From assembly GCA_003427395.1 (NCBI GenBank), contig BFEA01000139.1:606160-629581 (forward strand): DNA of 23,422 nucleotides. Reading direction: 5' to 3'. The notes under the pieces were generated by a model that ran no database searches, was not told the origin of the DNA, and saw only the letters and a program-made list of their open reading frames with translations. The number at the start of each line of letters is the position of its first letter. Position 1 is the stretch's first letter. Source of the stretch: Chara braunii. Its lineage: Eukaryota > Streptophyta > Charophyceae > Charales > Characeae. Position numbers and translations under genes: made by a program. Positions 1 to 8,679 of the stretch are shown here, in pieces.

Positions 1-244
1 CCTGCGGCCTTGTCCGAACCGACCGAAAGTCTGTTCGGACGAACTGCAAGTCCGAAACGACGCCGGAACAGACAAAAATAGGACAGCAAATAAATTAATA
101 AATAAATGCTGCGTCAACTCGAAACCTGCGGCCCTAAGACCGGCCATGGGCCTCCAGGACGTTCGTCTGAGGGTCGTGTGGCCTGGGCCTCCCTTAGCAT
201 CCGCTGGGCCCCCAAAATGGGGCCCGTGTGCAGGCTCAGCATGT

Positions 245-247
<3 letters not shown>
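1..247. other. Unassigned leading sequence
   Basis: No gene is recognised. The octamer CTGCGGCC occurs near position 2 and again near 125. A short foldback (GTCCGAA with TTCGGAC) lies near 12-41. An A/T-rich stretch of AAATAAATT type lies around 85-108. Open frames here continue into the CA microsatellite and look like chance products. Confidence 0.5.

Positions 248-332
<85 letters not shown>
248..332. repeat. (CA)n microsatellite
   Basis: About 85 bases of almost pure CA dinucleotide with one AA interruption near 290. Apparent frames of poly(Thr-His) on the plus strand and poly(Cys-Val) on the minus strand are by-products of the repeat. Confidence 0.97.
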
Positions 333-335
<3 letters not shown>

Positions 336-1340
336 GCAGTCAGATCTCCTTCATCCTTGCCAGACGAGCGACGGATGCAGCAGCCTGAGAAGGAACATAG
401 CCTACCATATGAACCACCTACAGAGCACTGTACTGAAAGGTTATCACCACTGGGGTGAGCTGTTGCACACCAAATCCTGCAGCAGCCAAATACCGTGGTC
501 TTGAATCAATGCCCGCCATCGTCGTCTGCCCATAGAGAGGGAATACTGGGGAAACCCATGAAACCTGCTCAATGCCGCTCTGCATTGACCCGTCAGTGTG
601 AGTAAAGTTTACCGCTTTTCTCAGGGGTATCGCTAACTCAGGCGATATGGCGAGCCCTTATCCATCAGTCAAATGCATTCTGCGCAGACTGCTGGGGTTC
701 AACCTCATGACGAGTTGGCGAAATTCTGATGAAACAGTCTGTTACAATCATGCTGTTTTTGTGGTGTCATGACAACACGCACACACATGTCGATCTAAGT
801 CTTCTGTTGTTCGGTGGGGGATGGTTTTCCTTGCACACACTCTTCTTCAACCATGTGGAAGTGTGCTTTTTAGGCAGACGGTGTGAGCGCCTGGATCTCA
901 ACCATGCCAGTGCGTTCATTCTTGCATTTTTCAGCATATGGTTTGGATCTCTTGTCCACCTGAATGTGTGGTTGTCACAACTGAAGCAATATCACCATGT
1001 AATCCCGCCATTGTTGTATGCTGTCTGGCGCAGTTTCGGCCATTTGCACTTGGTGTGGTGAGCCATCTACTCTCTATTTTTATGCTGTGGTTTTGAGTGA
1101 GCCTGGTGATGCTGTTGGGTGTTTATGCAAAAGAGCGCGCACGTGTTAACGTAGCCAGCCGTTTTCTCAGCCTCATCAACGTGGGTGCACACCTCGCACC
1201 TCTTTGTGATGTCTATCTTTCTTTTCCTTCTTTTTTAATGTCTATCTTGTTTTAAGTTGTTTATAGAGGAAGGGATCTGGTTTCATGTGGTGCATTCTTA
1301 ACAACAGGCATTCTGCTCTTGCCAGTGTCTATTGAGCATG
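333..1340. other. Unassigned intergenic sequence
   Basis: About 1 kb with no recognisable gene. The open frame at 729-1061 (110 aa) has no motif or composition I can tie to a family. No RNA gene, inverted repeat or element end was found here. Confidence 0.5.
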
Positions 1341-1344
1341 TACC

Positions 1345-1451
1345 GTCTTCCCCCGAACATAACACAACCTCATATATTGACTGTAACAGACTGAAAAATT
1401 AGTGTGTAAGCCTCATATACATAACAAGGGTTTGTTGTGTTCGGGGGAAGG
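1345..1451. mobile_element. Palindromic MITE-like element (copy D)
   Basis: The left arm begins GTCTTCCCCCGAACATAACA. The right arm, read on the minus strand, begins GCCTTCCCCCGAACACAACA. The two form terminal inverted repeats of roughly 22 bp around a short AT-rich centre. Total length is near 107 bp, like the three elements at 19454-20872. Their ends also start with (AC)CGTCTTC-type sequence, so I group this as a diverged member of that family. It encodes no protein. The relationship is inferred from end sequence and size; the inverted repeat itself is seen directly. Confidence 0.6.
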
Positions 1452-1546
1452 CACTCGTATCAGGCCTCTGGCAGCAGGCCATGAGTTTGTTGCTGTTTGG
1501 ATTTTGCAAAGGTTTTGGGTTAGCGGTGGTCATTCGCCTGGCCTTT

Positions 1547-1738
1547 TTTGAAGTTTTTTTTTTTTTTTTTTTTGAAAAACCAGTGACGCCTAGATGGTAC
1601 AAGCAGCCTCCTCTAGTAGGTGTCCCCGGTTGCTCCATCTATTGGTGGGGAGCTTCACCTGCTGGAAACCGGGTCCAGCATCCCGGTTGTAACGAACGAA
1701 TGAAAAAGATAGCAAGAAGTCCGCCAGCATTCGTTCGG
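1547..1738 (-). mobile_element. 5'-truncated LINE/SINE tail insertion, copy 1
   Basis: On the minus strand the sequence carries GGATGCTGGACCCGGTTTCC and ends in about 20 A residues (T-tract near 1554-1573). That motif is shared with the LINE 3' UTR near 22170 and with two plus-strand insertions, near 4688 and 7871. CTGGCCTTT flanks both sides (1538-1546 and 1739-1747) and could be a short target-site duplication. The shared tail plus poly(A) indicates L1-type retroposition. Whether it is a truncated LINE or a SINE borrowing a LINE tail cannot be decided from one copy. Confidence 0.6.
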
Positions 1739-1747
1739 CTGGCCTTT

Positions 1748-2244
1748 ATGCATGGGCACTGTGTTTTGGATGGAGCAAATGGGCATTCGGTGCGATTTAA
1801 GGTGACAAACAATGGAAATCGTCTGTGGTTCCTTTGGGTTTGTGGTCTGGATGTTGGTGCGATGGCGCAGAATCCTTATAAGAGTGTGCGGTACAGGTTT
1901 GCTTGGTTCCCGTGCGCCGCCCTTCCGGAGGGCATGGTTTCAGTAGAAGGTTCTGGGATCCTTCATCAAGCAGTGATGCTTCTAGTCTTGTTTGGGGTCT
2001 CCATGCCATGGTGCTGCGGATCTGTTTTGCCTCCTGTTGTTGCGTTATATCTGTGTGCGGGCTCAGAGGGCACGAGACAAGCTTCTAGCTCATTGTGTCG
2101 CGACTCTATGTTGCTCCCTCTTGTTGTATTATACCATGAATGGGTTCAAAGAATAGTTAGGGGCCCATGGTGTTTTATGCACCAGTGCTTGGCTGCATAT
2201 TTCCAGGGGGAGACGCTTGTGTTGTTTAGATTCAACATGCCAGC
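1748..2244. other. Unassigned sequence between two retroposed copies
   Basis: No recognisable gene. The long plus-strand open frame that crosses this interval (1481-2290) runs through two T-tracts belonging to neighbouring insertions and is not a credible gene. Confidence 0.5.
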
Positions 2245-2421
2245 TGGTGTCATGCATGTTGGTTTTTTTTTTTTTTTTTTGGTCCAATAATGCTTGGGCA
2301 GCCTGCGTTCACGGTATCGATGACCCACAGATTTCTGCAATTCATATAAGTTGTCCGTTTTGCCGCTTTTCATTGTTGAGAGGGCCAAGGTATTTGTGTG
2401 CGAAGAGTGGTGTCATGCATG
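2245..2421 (-). pseudogene. Retroposed 5.8S rRNA pseudogene with poly(A) and TSDs
   Basis: Read on the minus strand, 2395-2290 follows 5.8S rRNA. It has CCTTGGCCCTCTCAACAATGA, then TGAATTGCAGAA, ten bases, CATCGA, five bases and TGAACGCA, with the same spacing as plant 5.8S rRNA as I remember it. The match starts roughly 15-20 bases inside the 5' end and stops after CCCAAGC plus about ten bases, so both ends are incomplete. An A18 tract follows (T-tract 2263-2280). The unit is bracketed by an exact 14-bp direct repeat, TGGTGTCATGCATG, at 2245-2258 and 2408-2421. Poly(A) with target-site duplications is the signature of LINE-mediated retroposition. No 18S, ITS or 28S sequence adjoins it, so it is not part of an rDNA unit. 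Confidence 0.83.
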
Positions 2422-2480
2422 CTGTTTGCAGCCAGGCACAGAGAGGTTAGTGTTGTGAGCGAGATGTGGATTTCCCTGAC

Positions 2481-2552
2481 GACGTGGTAGCTCAGTTGGT
2501 TAGAGCACCGGCATCTCAAGGGACAGGTTTTTTGGGTTTGATTCTGATCGGC
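2481..2552 (+). pseudogene. tRNA-like pseudogene or SINE head
   Basis: A box-A-like TGGTAGCTCAGTTGG lies at 2485-2499 with a paired D-arm (GCTC/GAGC). A box-B-like GGGTTTGATTC lies about 45 bases later, at 2534-2544. The acceptor, anticodon and T stems do not pair, so a working tRNA is unlikely. It could be a decayed tRNA gene or the promoter-bearing head of a tRNA-derived SINE. No clear poly(A) tail or target-site duplication was found. Confidence 0.55.
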
Positions 2553-2649
2553 CTTAGCCTGTCCTGCAAATGCACGGGATGGTGTTAGTTTGACAACCCA
2601 CAGAGTAGTCCCCCGGCCTAGCATAGCTGTGGTAGAACTTGGGACAGCA

Positions 2650-2712
2650 AGCCAGTAGCTGAGTTTGAGCATTAATATATCCTGGGAGAGCTTGTGAGTT
2701 CAAGGTCTGGTA
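2650..2712 (+). other. Second, weaker tRNA-like segment
   Basis: TAGCTGAGTTTGAGC at 2656-2670 and GAGTTCAAGGTC at 2695-2706 resemble box A and box B at roughly tRNA spacing. Lying about 165 bases after the first tRNA-like unit, it may be the second half of a dimeric SINE. The match is weak and could be chance. Confidence 0.3.
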
Positions 2713-2955
2713 GGAGGGCTGCGTCTGTTACCTCTGTTGGGTTACATTCATGTTAGCATGCTGCTTGTGCCCATCACCGGTCTTCACAGGGGAAGGTAGT
2801 CCGGGGTGAAGTCGAAGTACCCCTCCCTACATGGAAGGGGACTTAGTGGAACTGATAGGGGGACTGAGGGAAGAGTAGATGACCTTTGGGGGAGGGGAAT
2901 CGTCTTACTTGTCCGGCAAAAATGGGGGTTGGAAGCATACACATACATTAGCAAT

Positions 2956-3410
2956 AACTGGGGTGCAGGGGGTGGGGATGGGCTGGTGGTTTTCCCTGGC
3001 AGGAATCGACCCTGTGGCAAACTGGTGCGACGGTTACGGACCGACAACCCCTGTCTCCTCCGTATGACACTACTACGGGTAGATAATACCCACATAATAA
3101 TACAGATAGCGCATAACTCATAGCTGATAACCAACTGGGGTTGCAGGGGGGGATGGGCTGGAGGTTTTCCCTGGCAGGAATTGGCCCTGTGGCGAAGTGG
3201 TGCGATGGTTACGGACCGATAACCCTGCCCCCTCGATATGACACTAGCAAGGGGTGGAGAATGGCCCCACGCTAACACAATCCGTAACTGATAGGCAACT
3301 GGGGTGCAAGGGGGGATAGGCCGGAGGTTTTCCCTGGCAGGAATCGGCCCTGTGGCGAACTGGTGCGATGGTTACGGACCGATAACCTTGCCCCCGCAAT
3401 ATGAACTGGA
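2956..3410. repeat. Three-copy tandem repeat, period about 164-177 bp
   Basis: Copies begin at AACTGGGG near 2956, 3133 and 3297. Each contains TTTTCCCTGGCAGGAATCG, then CCCTGTGGCGAACTGGTGCG, then GGTTACGGACCGATAACC. The copies differ by scattered substitutions and by indels in the spacer, so the array is not recent. The minus strand holds a T-arm-like hairpin (CAGGG, TCGATT, CCTG) with a near box B, and the inverted GGTTA/TAACC pair forms another stem, so a tRNA-related origin is possible. Open frames across it on both strands follow the repeat and look non-coding. Confidence 0.8.
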
Positions 3411-3480
3411 TAACTAACTATCCATGACGACAACACGACCCCTAATACAAGGCAACAGTAGGCTGTGCTAGGAACATGTC

Positions 3481-3589
3481 GCCCGGGTTGGGTCAGAGGC
3501 TGCCTTAGGTAAGACCTCGGTCGTGGTAGGACCAGTAGACAGTGCCTTGGGTAGACCCGTGGAATGTTCGCTGTCTGACCAACCCAGGC
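3481..3589. repeat. Long hairpin-forming inverted repeat
   Basis: GGGTTGGGTCAGA at 3485-3497 pairs with TCTGACCAACCC at 3574-3585, with one bulged base. GCC/GGC extends the stem beyond one mismatch. The roughly 75-base loop contains a short direct repeat (GCCTTAGGTAAGACC and GCCTTGGGTAGACCC). It may be a decayed foldback element or a structured RNA; no function is assigned. Confidence 0.5.
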
Positions 3590-4644
3590 TGGTGGTCATA
3601 GGAAAGTGCATAGAACGATCACGCTTGGTGACCAAAGTGCCCATATGACAAGGCCCGTCCGATAGTGCTTCAATTAGGGCTGGGAGGGGGTGTCCTGGCC
3701 TAGTGCTGCTGCCTGCAAGTGCTGTCCTGTATATCCGATGTAAGGATCAACAGTGCCTCCCGTAGATCGAGAAGCAGGGGTTACGCAAAGGAAGAAGAAC
3801 GTTGAGGTAGGAATGGGGTGGGTCTTGTGATCACCAACAAAAAATAATAATAAGAAGAAGAAGAATAAAAGAGATGTCGATTTCCAGTCGGCTCTCTTTT
3901 CGGGGTCAAGCAGTAGGTCTTTGGGTGTCCCATGAAGATGTATGGCGTCGGTCGGGGGAGTGTTTCGTTCTGTTAATGTCCTTGTATGCTGGAGTTGATA
4001 GTTAGTGCCAGACAGGCACATGGATATGCAAGCACTTCTTGCTTCACCACAAAAACCTTCCACTTTTTTTAGGTTTGGAGGTCCGAGGGCCCACGGATTA
4101 AGTATTAAACTGATCATGACAGTTACTACACTTTGCCTTAACCGAAAGGCCAAGAAACCTTCCACTTTACCCAAATATATAAAAACCGAAAGCCTTCGGC
4201 CTTTGTACTGAACCAAATTGAGACCGGGATCCAATAAAGAATATCAACATTCATGATGGGCAACCAACCACCCAAAAATAAACGAGCACGTAACCTACTC
4301 GTTAAAGTCATATTCGCATGCTCTCTTTCTAGTTATAATTGTCTGATAAAGTTTTATTCGGCTTGTGCAGCGAAGAAGCTTTCGTTGCCAACCATATCAA
4401 TGGCCGAGTTGTTTGTGCCACATGGGCGGCCTCTCTTTTCTTTTTTCTCTTCTTTTCTTTTTTGTTTCTCTTCTCGGACCTCTGCTGTCATTATATTGGG
4501 AGTTCCGGCTGCCGCATGCATGGCCCCTCTTGTCACTGCACTGTAATGAAGAGTCCCCTGGTCCAGTTCAACCACCTTGTGACTTCTCGGAAAGTGCACA
4601 GCATCATCCCAATGGAGTGAGGAGTGCCCTTACGTACCACTTTT
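3590..4644. other. Unassigned intergenic sequence
   Basis: No gene recognised in about 1 kb. AAACCTTCCACTTT occurs twice, near 4053 and 4154. A pyrimidine-rich tract of TTTTCTCTTC type lies around 4433-4475. The open frames here (for example 3674-4234 minus and 4253-4546 plus) show low-complexity stretches and no recognisable domain. Confidence 0.45.
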
Positions 4645-4786
4645 AAGTTGAAGCAGTATGGCCCCAGTACCATGGTCATGAGCTTCATCTATGGGACGCT
4701 GGAACCGGTTTCCCGCACGTGACGCTCCCCACCAACAGAACGGAGCAAAATAATAAAAAATAAAAAACGAGAGAAGTTCAAGCAGT
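4645..4786 (+). mobile_element. Short LINE/SINE tail insertion, copy 2
   Basis: It contains GGGACGCTGGAACCGGTTTCC and GCTCCCCACCAACAGAACGG, both closely matching the minus-strand copy at 1547-1738. It ends in an A-rich tail with T interruptions (about 4746-4768). AAGTTGAAGCAGT (4645-4657) and AAGTTCAAGCAGT (4774-4786) flank it and differ at one base, a good candidate target-site duplication. The insert is only about 116 bp, so this is either a severely 5'-truncated LINE or a short SINE. It encodes no protein. Confidence 0.65.
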
Positions 4787-5640
4787 CTGTGATTTCATTC
4801 GGAGTATACTGCACCTTCCCTCTCCTCTTCCTGGACAGTTCCCACAGGAAAACTACAGCACAATGTGGGGCTCAAAGGAGCCGATGGGATAGTATATAAC
4901 AGTATACTGTCGGTGGTATGTTCGTATTGCTGAAGGTCTCCAACGAGACAATGATCCGTATTGATGGCACAATCAAGCTTCTCCCCAAACCACACGTTTG
5001 TTGTTTCGATAGTGTTTGCCAGTTGACTCCTGAGAAGCACTCTCTTTCTCCCACAGTTTTCATGCTGCCGCAACCATCTGTTTCCAGCTCGTTCCCCATT
5101 GTCTCGGGTCTTCTTGCACTGCCTCAGCTGGTTTCACGTGTACCTAAAGCCATTCAACATTTGCAAAATGTCCCATTGATAACAACTCATTTCACACACC
5201 CAAATTGGAGAATGAGGTAGGGTTTGTTGTCAATGCTTACACCAAAAGCATGGAAATATTTTCCCATAGATGGCAATTAATGAGATAAGTTGTATCCATC
5301 CAGCGATGGATACACGTGTGCTTTAGGACAGAATCAAAACATTAGAGAGAAGATAGATCCCAGGACAGTCCTGAGGCAAGGTCCCACACTTGTCCACATT
5401 CTTCATTTTTTACTATTGATTATTACTAGGATTAAACCACCAGTACACAGCCCCAGCCTTGCTGAAAATGTTTCGGCGCCTGGTCTGAAAAAGTTGGTGG
5501 TGGTGGAGTGGATTGCTAAGAATGCTCCACACAAAAAGGGGGCCGCACGAAACGTGCGCTAACATAGCGGCGACAGCGGTGGTGGCGGCGCCCGGTCGGC
5601 GGTGGCGGCTGTGTAGGTTGTGACGCCGAGTCGTGGTGAT
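4787..5640. other. Unassigned sequence with a shared 15-mer
   Basis: No gene recognised. TTAAACCACCAGTAC at 5433-5447 recurs exactly at 8072-8086. In both places a TTGCTRAAAAT-like run follows, which suggests a diverged dispersed repeat. The 5550-5620 part is rich in GGCGGC/GGTGGC triplets. Confidence 0.4.
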
Positions 5641-5667
5641 GCTGATCTTTCACGTGGCGCCTACCCT

Positions 5668-5713
5668 GCCAGGCACCATAGCTGTGTGAGAGCTATGGTG
5701 ACAGTGCCCTGGC
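5668..5713. other. Strong stem-loop
   Basis: CACCATAGCT (5674-5683) and AGCTATGGTG (5691-5700) form a perfect 10-bp stem with a 7-base loop. GCCAGG (5668-5673) and CCTGGC (5708-5713) close an outer stem across a one-sided bulge of seven bases. Such a stem could belong to a small structured RNA, but I cannot match it to a named family. A short palindromic repeat is the alternative. Confidence 0.5.
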
Positions 5714-5844
5714 GTAACCTTGCCCTTGAGTGGGGAGGGAGTGCTCTGCACTCTTCGCCATGGCATACTGGCAGTCCTGTGCTTCATACTCTAAATCTAT
5801 ACCAACCATTAAACCTAATAGTATCCAGATACCAGAGGAGCCGT

Positions 5845-5886
5845 CCTCCCCTTAAGCCTCCTGCTCGTAAGGGGGGACTCCTTTTT
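5845..5886 (+). terminator. GC hairpin followed by a T6 run
   Basis: CCCCTTA (5848-5854) pairs with TAAGGGG (5868-5874), and TTTTTT follows at 5881-5886. In a nuclear genome a run of T residues can end RNA polymerase III transcripts, and this lies about 170 bases after the stem-loop at 5668-5713. No box A/B or upstream snRNA element was recognised, so a transcript is only a possibility. Confidence 0.3.
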
Positions 5887-6051
5887 TAATATCCTAACGC
5901 CGGGCGTTGGACACGAAGGACACGGTATCTCGATCGCCTCGGTCATGAAGAGAGTATGGACGGCGAGGCGGCGCATCTAGACGCAGTGGGAGAGCGGACG
6001 GTTGCGGTGGCAGCGCCTCGGATTGTCCAAGGACTAGAGCAAGGCTTGGTC

Positions 6052-6242
6052 GCCCTATCTACGGTGCAAGGCAGCCAGAGGTTCTTATATTTCATGTTTT
6101 GTGTTAATTTCCTTCGTGGTTTAGTTGGGTTAGAATATCTGGTTCTNGCCCTATCTACGGTGCAAGGCAGCCAGAGGTTCTTATATTTCATGTTTTGTGT
6201 TAATTTCCTTCGTGGTTTAGTTGGGTTAGAATATCTGGTTCT
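6052..6242. repeat. Identical 95-bp duplication around an N (likely assembly artefact)
   Basis: The segment 6052-6146 is repeated as 6148-6242 with no difference that I can see, separated only by an N at 6147. Identical copies meeting at a single N usually mean that two contigs with overlapping ends were joined rather than merged. The real genome probably has one copy. Open frames in this interval are affected and should not be trusted. Confidence 0.85.
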
Positions 6243-6395
6243 CTTTGGTGTAGTCTGAAGACCTATGACTGATGGATTTATCTGCTGGGATTTGACCGAT
6301 AGTTATCTCGGGGATTTTCCTCATCTTATTGTTTAAGATAGTCGGGTGAGTAGCATGATGTAGGGTTACCTACGCCTAGAGTGGTATGGGGAATA

Positions 6396-6592
6396 TTCCA
6401 CGTTTGTCCTATAGCCATCCTGGGGATTTTTGTCTTTATTTCAGTTGGAAGGTTTTTTGTGTCTGTTTTGTCACGATTTAATTTAGTTGGGTTATTCCAC
6501 GTTTGTCCTAAAGCCATCCTGGGGATTTTTGTCTATATCTCAGTTGGAAGGTTTTTTTGTGTCTGTTTTGTCATGATTTAATTTAGTTGGGT
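6396..6592. repeat. Two-copy tandem duplication, period 99 bp
   Basis: TTCCACGTTTGTCCT begins copies at about 6396 and 6495. Both carry AGCCATCCTGGGGATTTTTG, CAGTTGGAAGG and ATTTAATTTAGTTGGG. A handful of substitutions separate the copies, so unlike the duplication at 6052-6242 this is a genuine older event. Confidence 0.85.
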
Positions 6593-6724
6593 CGTGTTTT
6601 TGTTATCGCTGGTAGTGGTATGGTGTCTTCAGGCATGATCGAGACTCACAGAGCCTCTATACTCTTAAATGGCTGGGGTATCCTTGTGGTGGTTTAGGGT
6701 GTTACTCGCAAGGCTGGATGGTAC

Positions 6725-6850
6725 GAGAGACCCGGTGAAGAGCAAACTAGAGTTGTATCCATTGGGTGCGTGGTGGGAAACCCGTCTAGGCAACAAAGGC
6801 TCTTTACAGCGTTATGGACAGTGTGGTAGAGAGGGCAACCCTAATGTTTA
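6725..6850. repeat. Dispersed direct repeat, first copy
   Basis: GAGAGACCCGGTGAAGAGCA through GGGTGCGTGGTGGGAAACCC and GTCTAGGCAAC to GAGGGCAACCCTA. The second copy lies about 462 bases downstream at 7187-7312. Similarity spans roughly 125 bases with few substitutions. No inverted-repeat ends or poly(A) were seen, so the type of element is unknown. Confidence 0.75.
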
Positions 6851-7186
6851 TTCGCCCCCCAATTCCTAGTCCTTGAAGTTCGCTTCTAGTTCGATGTCCT
6901 GCAGACTTTTGGGGGTTGGTGTGCTGCAAGGCCCTGAAGTTCCTTGGGTGGCGGCGCCATTAGTGGGAGTGGGAGACTCATTAATGGCGGTGGGATCGTC
7001 TCCCTGGGCGCGATAGGGTAAAATAACTGCCAGCCAGAATTTCATTTAGTTGGGCTGTGTCTTGTCTATTATTCGCTTTGGCACTGTATCATTACGTAGG
7101 TTTGAGGTTGTAGATTTTCGATAGTCTTAGGTGTTGGGGCATGTTTGCACTAGCCTAGGGTAATACTCATCGGGTAGGAATGATAT

Positions 7187-7312
7187 GAGAGACCCGGTGA
7201 AGAGCAAACTAGAGTTGTATACATTGGGTGCGTGGTGGGAAACCCGTCTAGGCAACGAAGGCTCTTTACAGTGTTGCGGACAGTGAGGTTGAGAGGGTAA
7301 CCCTACAGGCCA
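7187..7312. repeat. Dispersed direct repeat, second copy
   Basis: This copy pairs with 6725-6850 and shares GAAGAGCAAACTAGAGTTGTA and TGGTGGGAAACCCGTCTAGG. A pair of similar copies in the same orientation about 460 bp apart could be short LTR-like ends of a small element, or part of a longer tandem repeat. The sequence between them (6851-7186) contains no recognised coding domain. Confidence 0.7.
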
Positions 7313-7860
7313 TTTCCCTCCCCAGCTCTTAGTTACTGAGATTGCCCTCCCAGTTTGATATTTGGCTTTCTTTGGAATTCGGACTGGTGTAATGATCGGG
7401 GTGATGGGTTAAATATTGCATAGACTCTCGATACTCTATTTCGCCTTCCCAGTTTTTAGTGACCGAGACTCTTTCTTCGTAGGTTGATAAATTTATGAAT
7501 TTGGATTGGCTGTTTTTCAATCGTTGATCTTTCGGAAACAATAATTTCACGCCCAGCTTAAAGCCTGTACGCGTGAGGTTTGAAATTTGGATTAATTTTA
7601 GTTGGTTAGTTGGAATAATTTTAGGGTTAAAATGGTTAAATTCTCGTGAATGGCTTGCGCACTTTTGAGAATTGCAGTCTACTTTTCGTAGTTCGTTGCC
7701 ATTAGTGTTTCGATTTTAGAAACATGCCGGCGTTGAACCTCTCTGGCGCTGTAAGCATGTCATAATGTAGGCTGACGGAATGGAGAGTTGTGTCATGATT
7801 AGTTCAGCCACCTTTTCTGGGCTTCAAGGCCTTTGAGGAGTTAGTCTTCTTATCAAGGTT
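7313..7860. other. Unassigned intergenic sequence
   Basis: No gene, RNA or element end recognised. The minus-strand open frame at 7329-7550 (73 aa) has no family signature. Confidence 0.45.
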
Positions 7861-7865
7861 GAGTG

Positions 7866-7995
7866 GTCGTGGGACGCTGGACCCGGTTTCCAGCAGGTTT
7901 TGTTAACACCAGGTAGAATTGTGAGGTCCCCGGCCTCGACCACCTTTGTTTTGAAATATAAAGTGACAACTTCTCAAAAAAAAAAAAAAAAAAAA
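7866..7995 (+). mobile_element. Short LINE/SINE tail insertion, copy 3
   Basis: It begins TGGGACGCTGGACCCGGTTT near 7870 and ends in about 19 A residues (7977-7995). The ending TTTGTTTTGAAATATAAAGTG before the tail resembles LINE 3' ends. AAGGTTGAGTGG just upstream and AAGGTTGGTGG just after the tail may be a target-site duplication with a 1-2 base difference. It shares its start motif with the LINE at 22060-23163. Confidence 0.6.
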
Positions 7996-8060
7996 GGTTG
8001 GTGGCGGCAATAAAGTAAAAAAACGGCCTAACAACGGACCACGACGGATGTGAGGTGTGT

Positions 8061-8086
8061 ACTGGTGGCTTAAACCACCAGTACCT
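8061..8086. repeat. Perfect 10-bp palindrome stem
   Basis: GTACTGGTGG and CCACCAGTAC form a perfect stem around CTTAAA. The right half overlaps the 15-mer also found at 5433-5447, and a related GGCTTAAGCCACTAGTACC occurs near 8682. This suggests the end of a dispersed foldback repeat. Confidence 0.5.
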
Positions 8087-8660
8087 CGCATTGCTAAAAA
8101 TTCCCGACGCGGGTTAACGCATCGCGTCGAACGGGGGTCACTGGAGTCCAAAGTGGTCGTTTGATTTTTTGTTGCTGAGCACAGTGGTCCCACACCCTGC
8201 GGCAAGTGTAGGACCTCACGGTAGTGTCACGCAGGATTAAGGCATTGTTTTTGAGTCAGCGAAGATACCACTCGGGCAGTGCGTGCCAGCTATACCTCTT
8301 GCGGCTCCATTCGACAGGTCAGGGCTCTACGAGGTACAACTCACCTTTACCTGAGGGGTTGTCACCACTCTTAGGTAGGTGTGTCCCTGGTGAGCTATTG
8401 ACCCACGTGCGAAAGTTTTTACTTGCAATCGCAGAGGTAAGTCAGCCGAGGGCGTTTGCTCAATCGCCGTAGTATAGTTATACGCGTGGTTGAACGCCTA
8501 AGATTGACTCATTTACGTGTCGGGCATCGGGGCGTTGATCTCGCAGATCGACTTATAATTCAAGTCAACTTGACTGACGATCTTTCGCGCATACTATTTG
8601 CACTTGACCCATAAATTATATATGTTATATAAAATTATTTCAAATCGATACAAACATAAT
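8087..8660. other. Unassigned sequence
   Basis: No coding domain recognised. Around 8600-8660 the sequence becomes AT-rich (TTATATATGTTATATAAAAT). The plus-strand open frame at 8224-8472 (82 aa) is unassigned. Confidence 0.4.
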
Positions 8661-8679
8661 GAATATATTTCAAAAGTTG

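Noticed and set aside
1481-2290. Longest plus-strand open frame (269 aa)
   Set aside because: It runs through two T-tracts (giving poly-Phe) that are the tails of minus-strand insertions, and it has no recognisable domain.
2282-2400. Working rDNA unit containing 5.8S
   Set aside because: No adjoining 18S, ITS or 28S, many differences from 5.8S, and poly(A) with target duplications.
2481-2552. Functional tRNA gene
   Set aside because: Only the D-arm pairs; the acceptor, anticodon and T stems do not, so a pseudogene or SINE head is more likely.
3674-4234. 186-aa minus-strand open frame as a gene
   Set aside because: It contains a poly-Phe/Leu stretch from an AAGAAG/AATAAT tract and has no recognisable motif.
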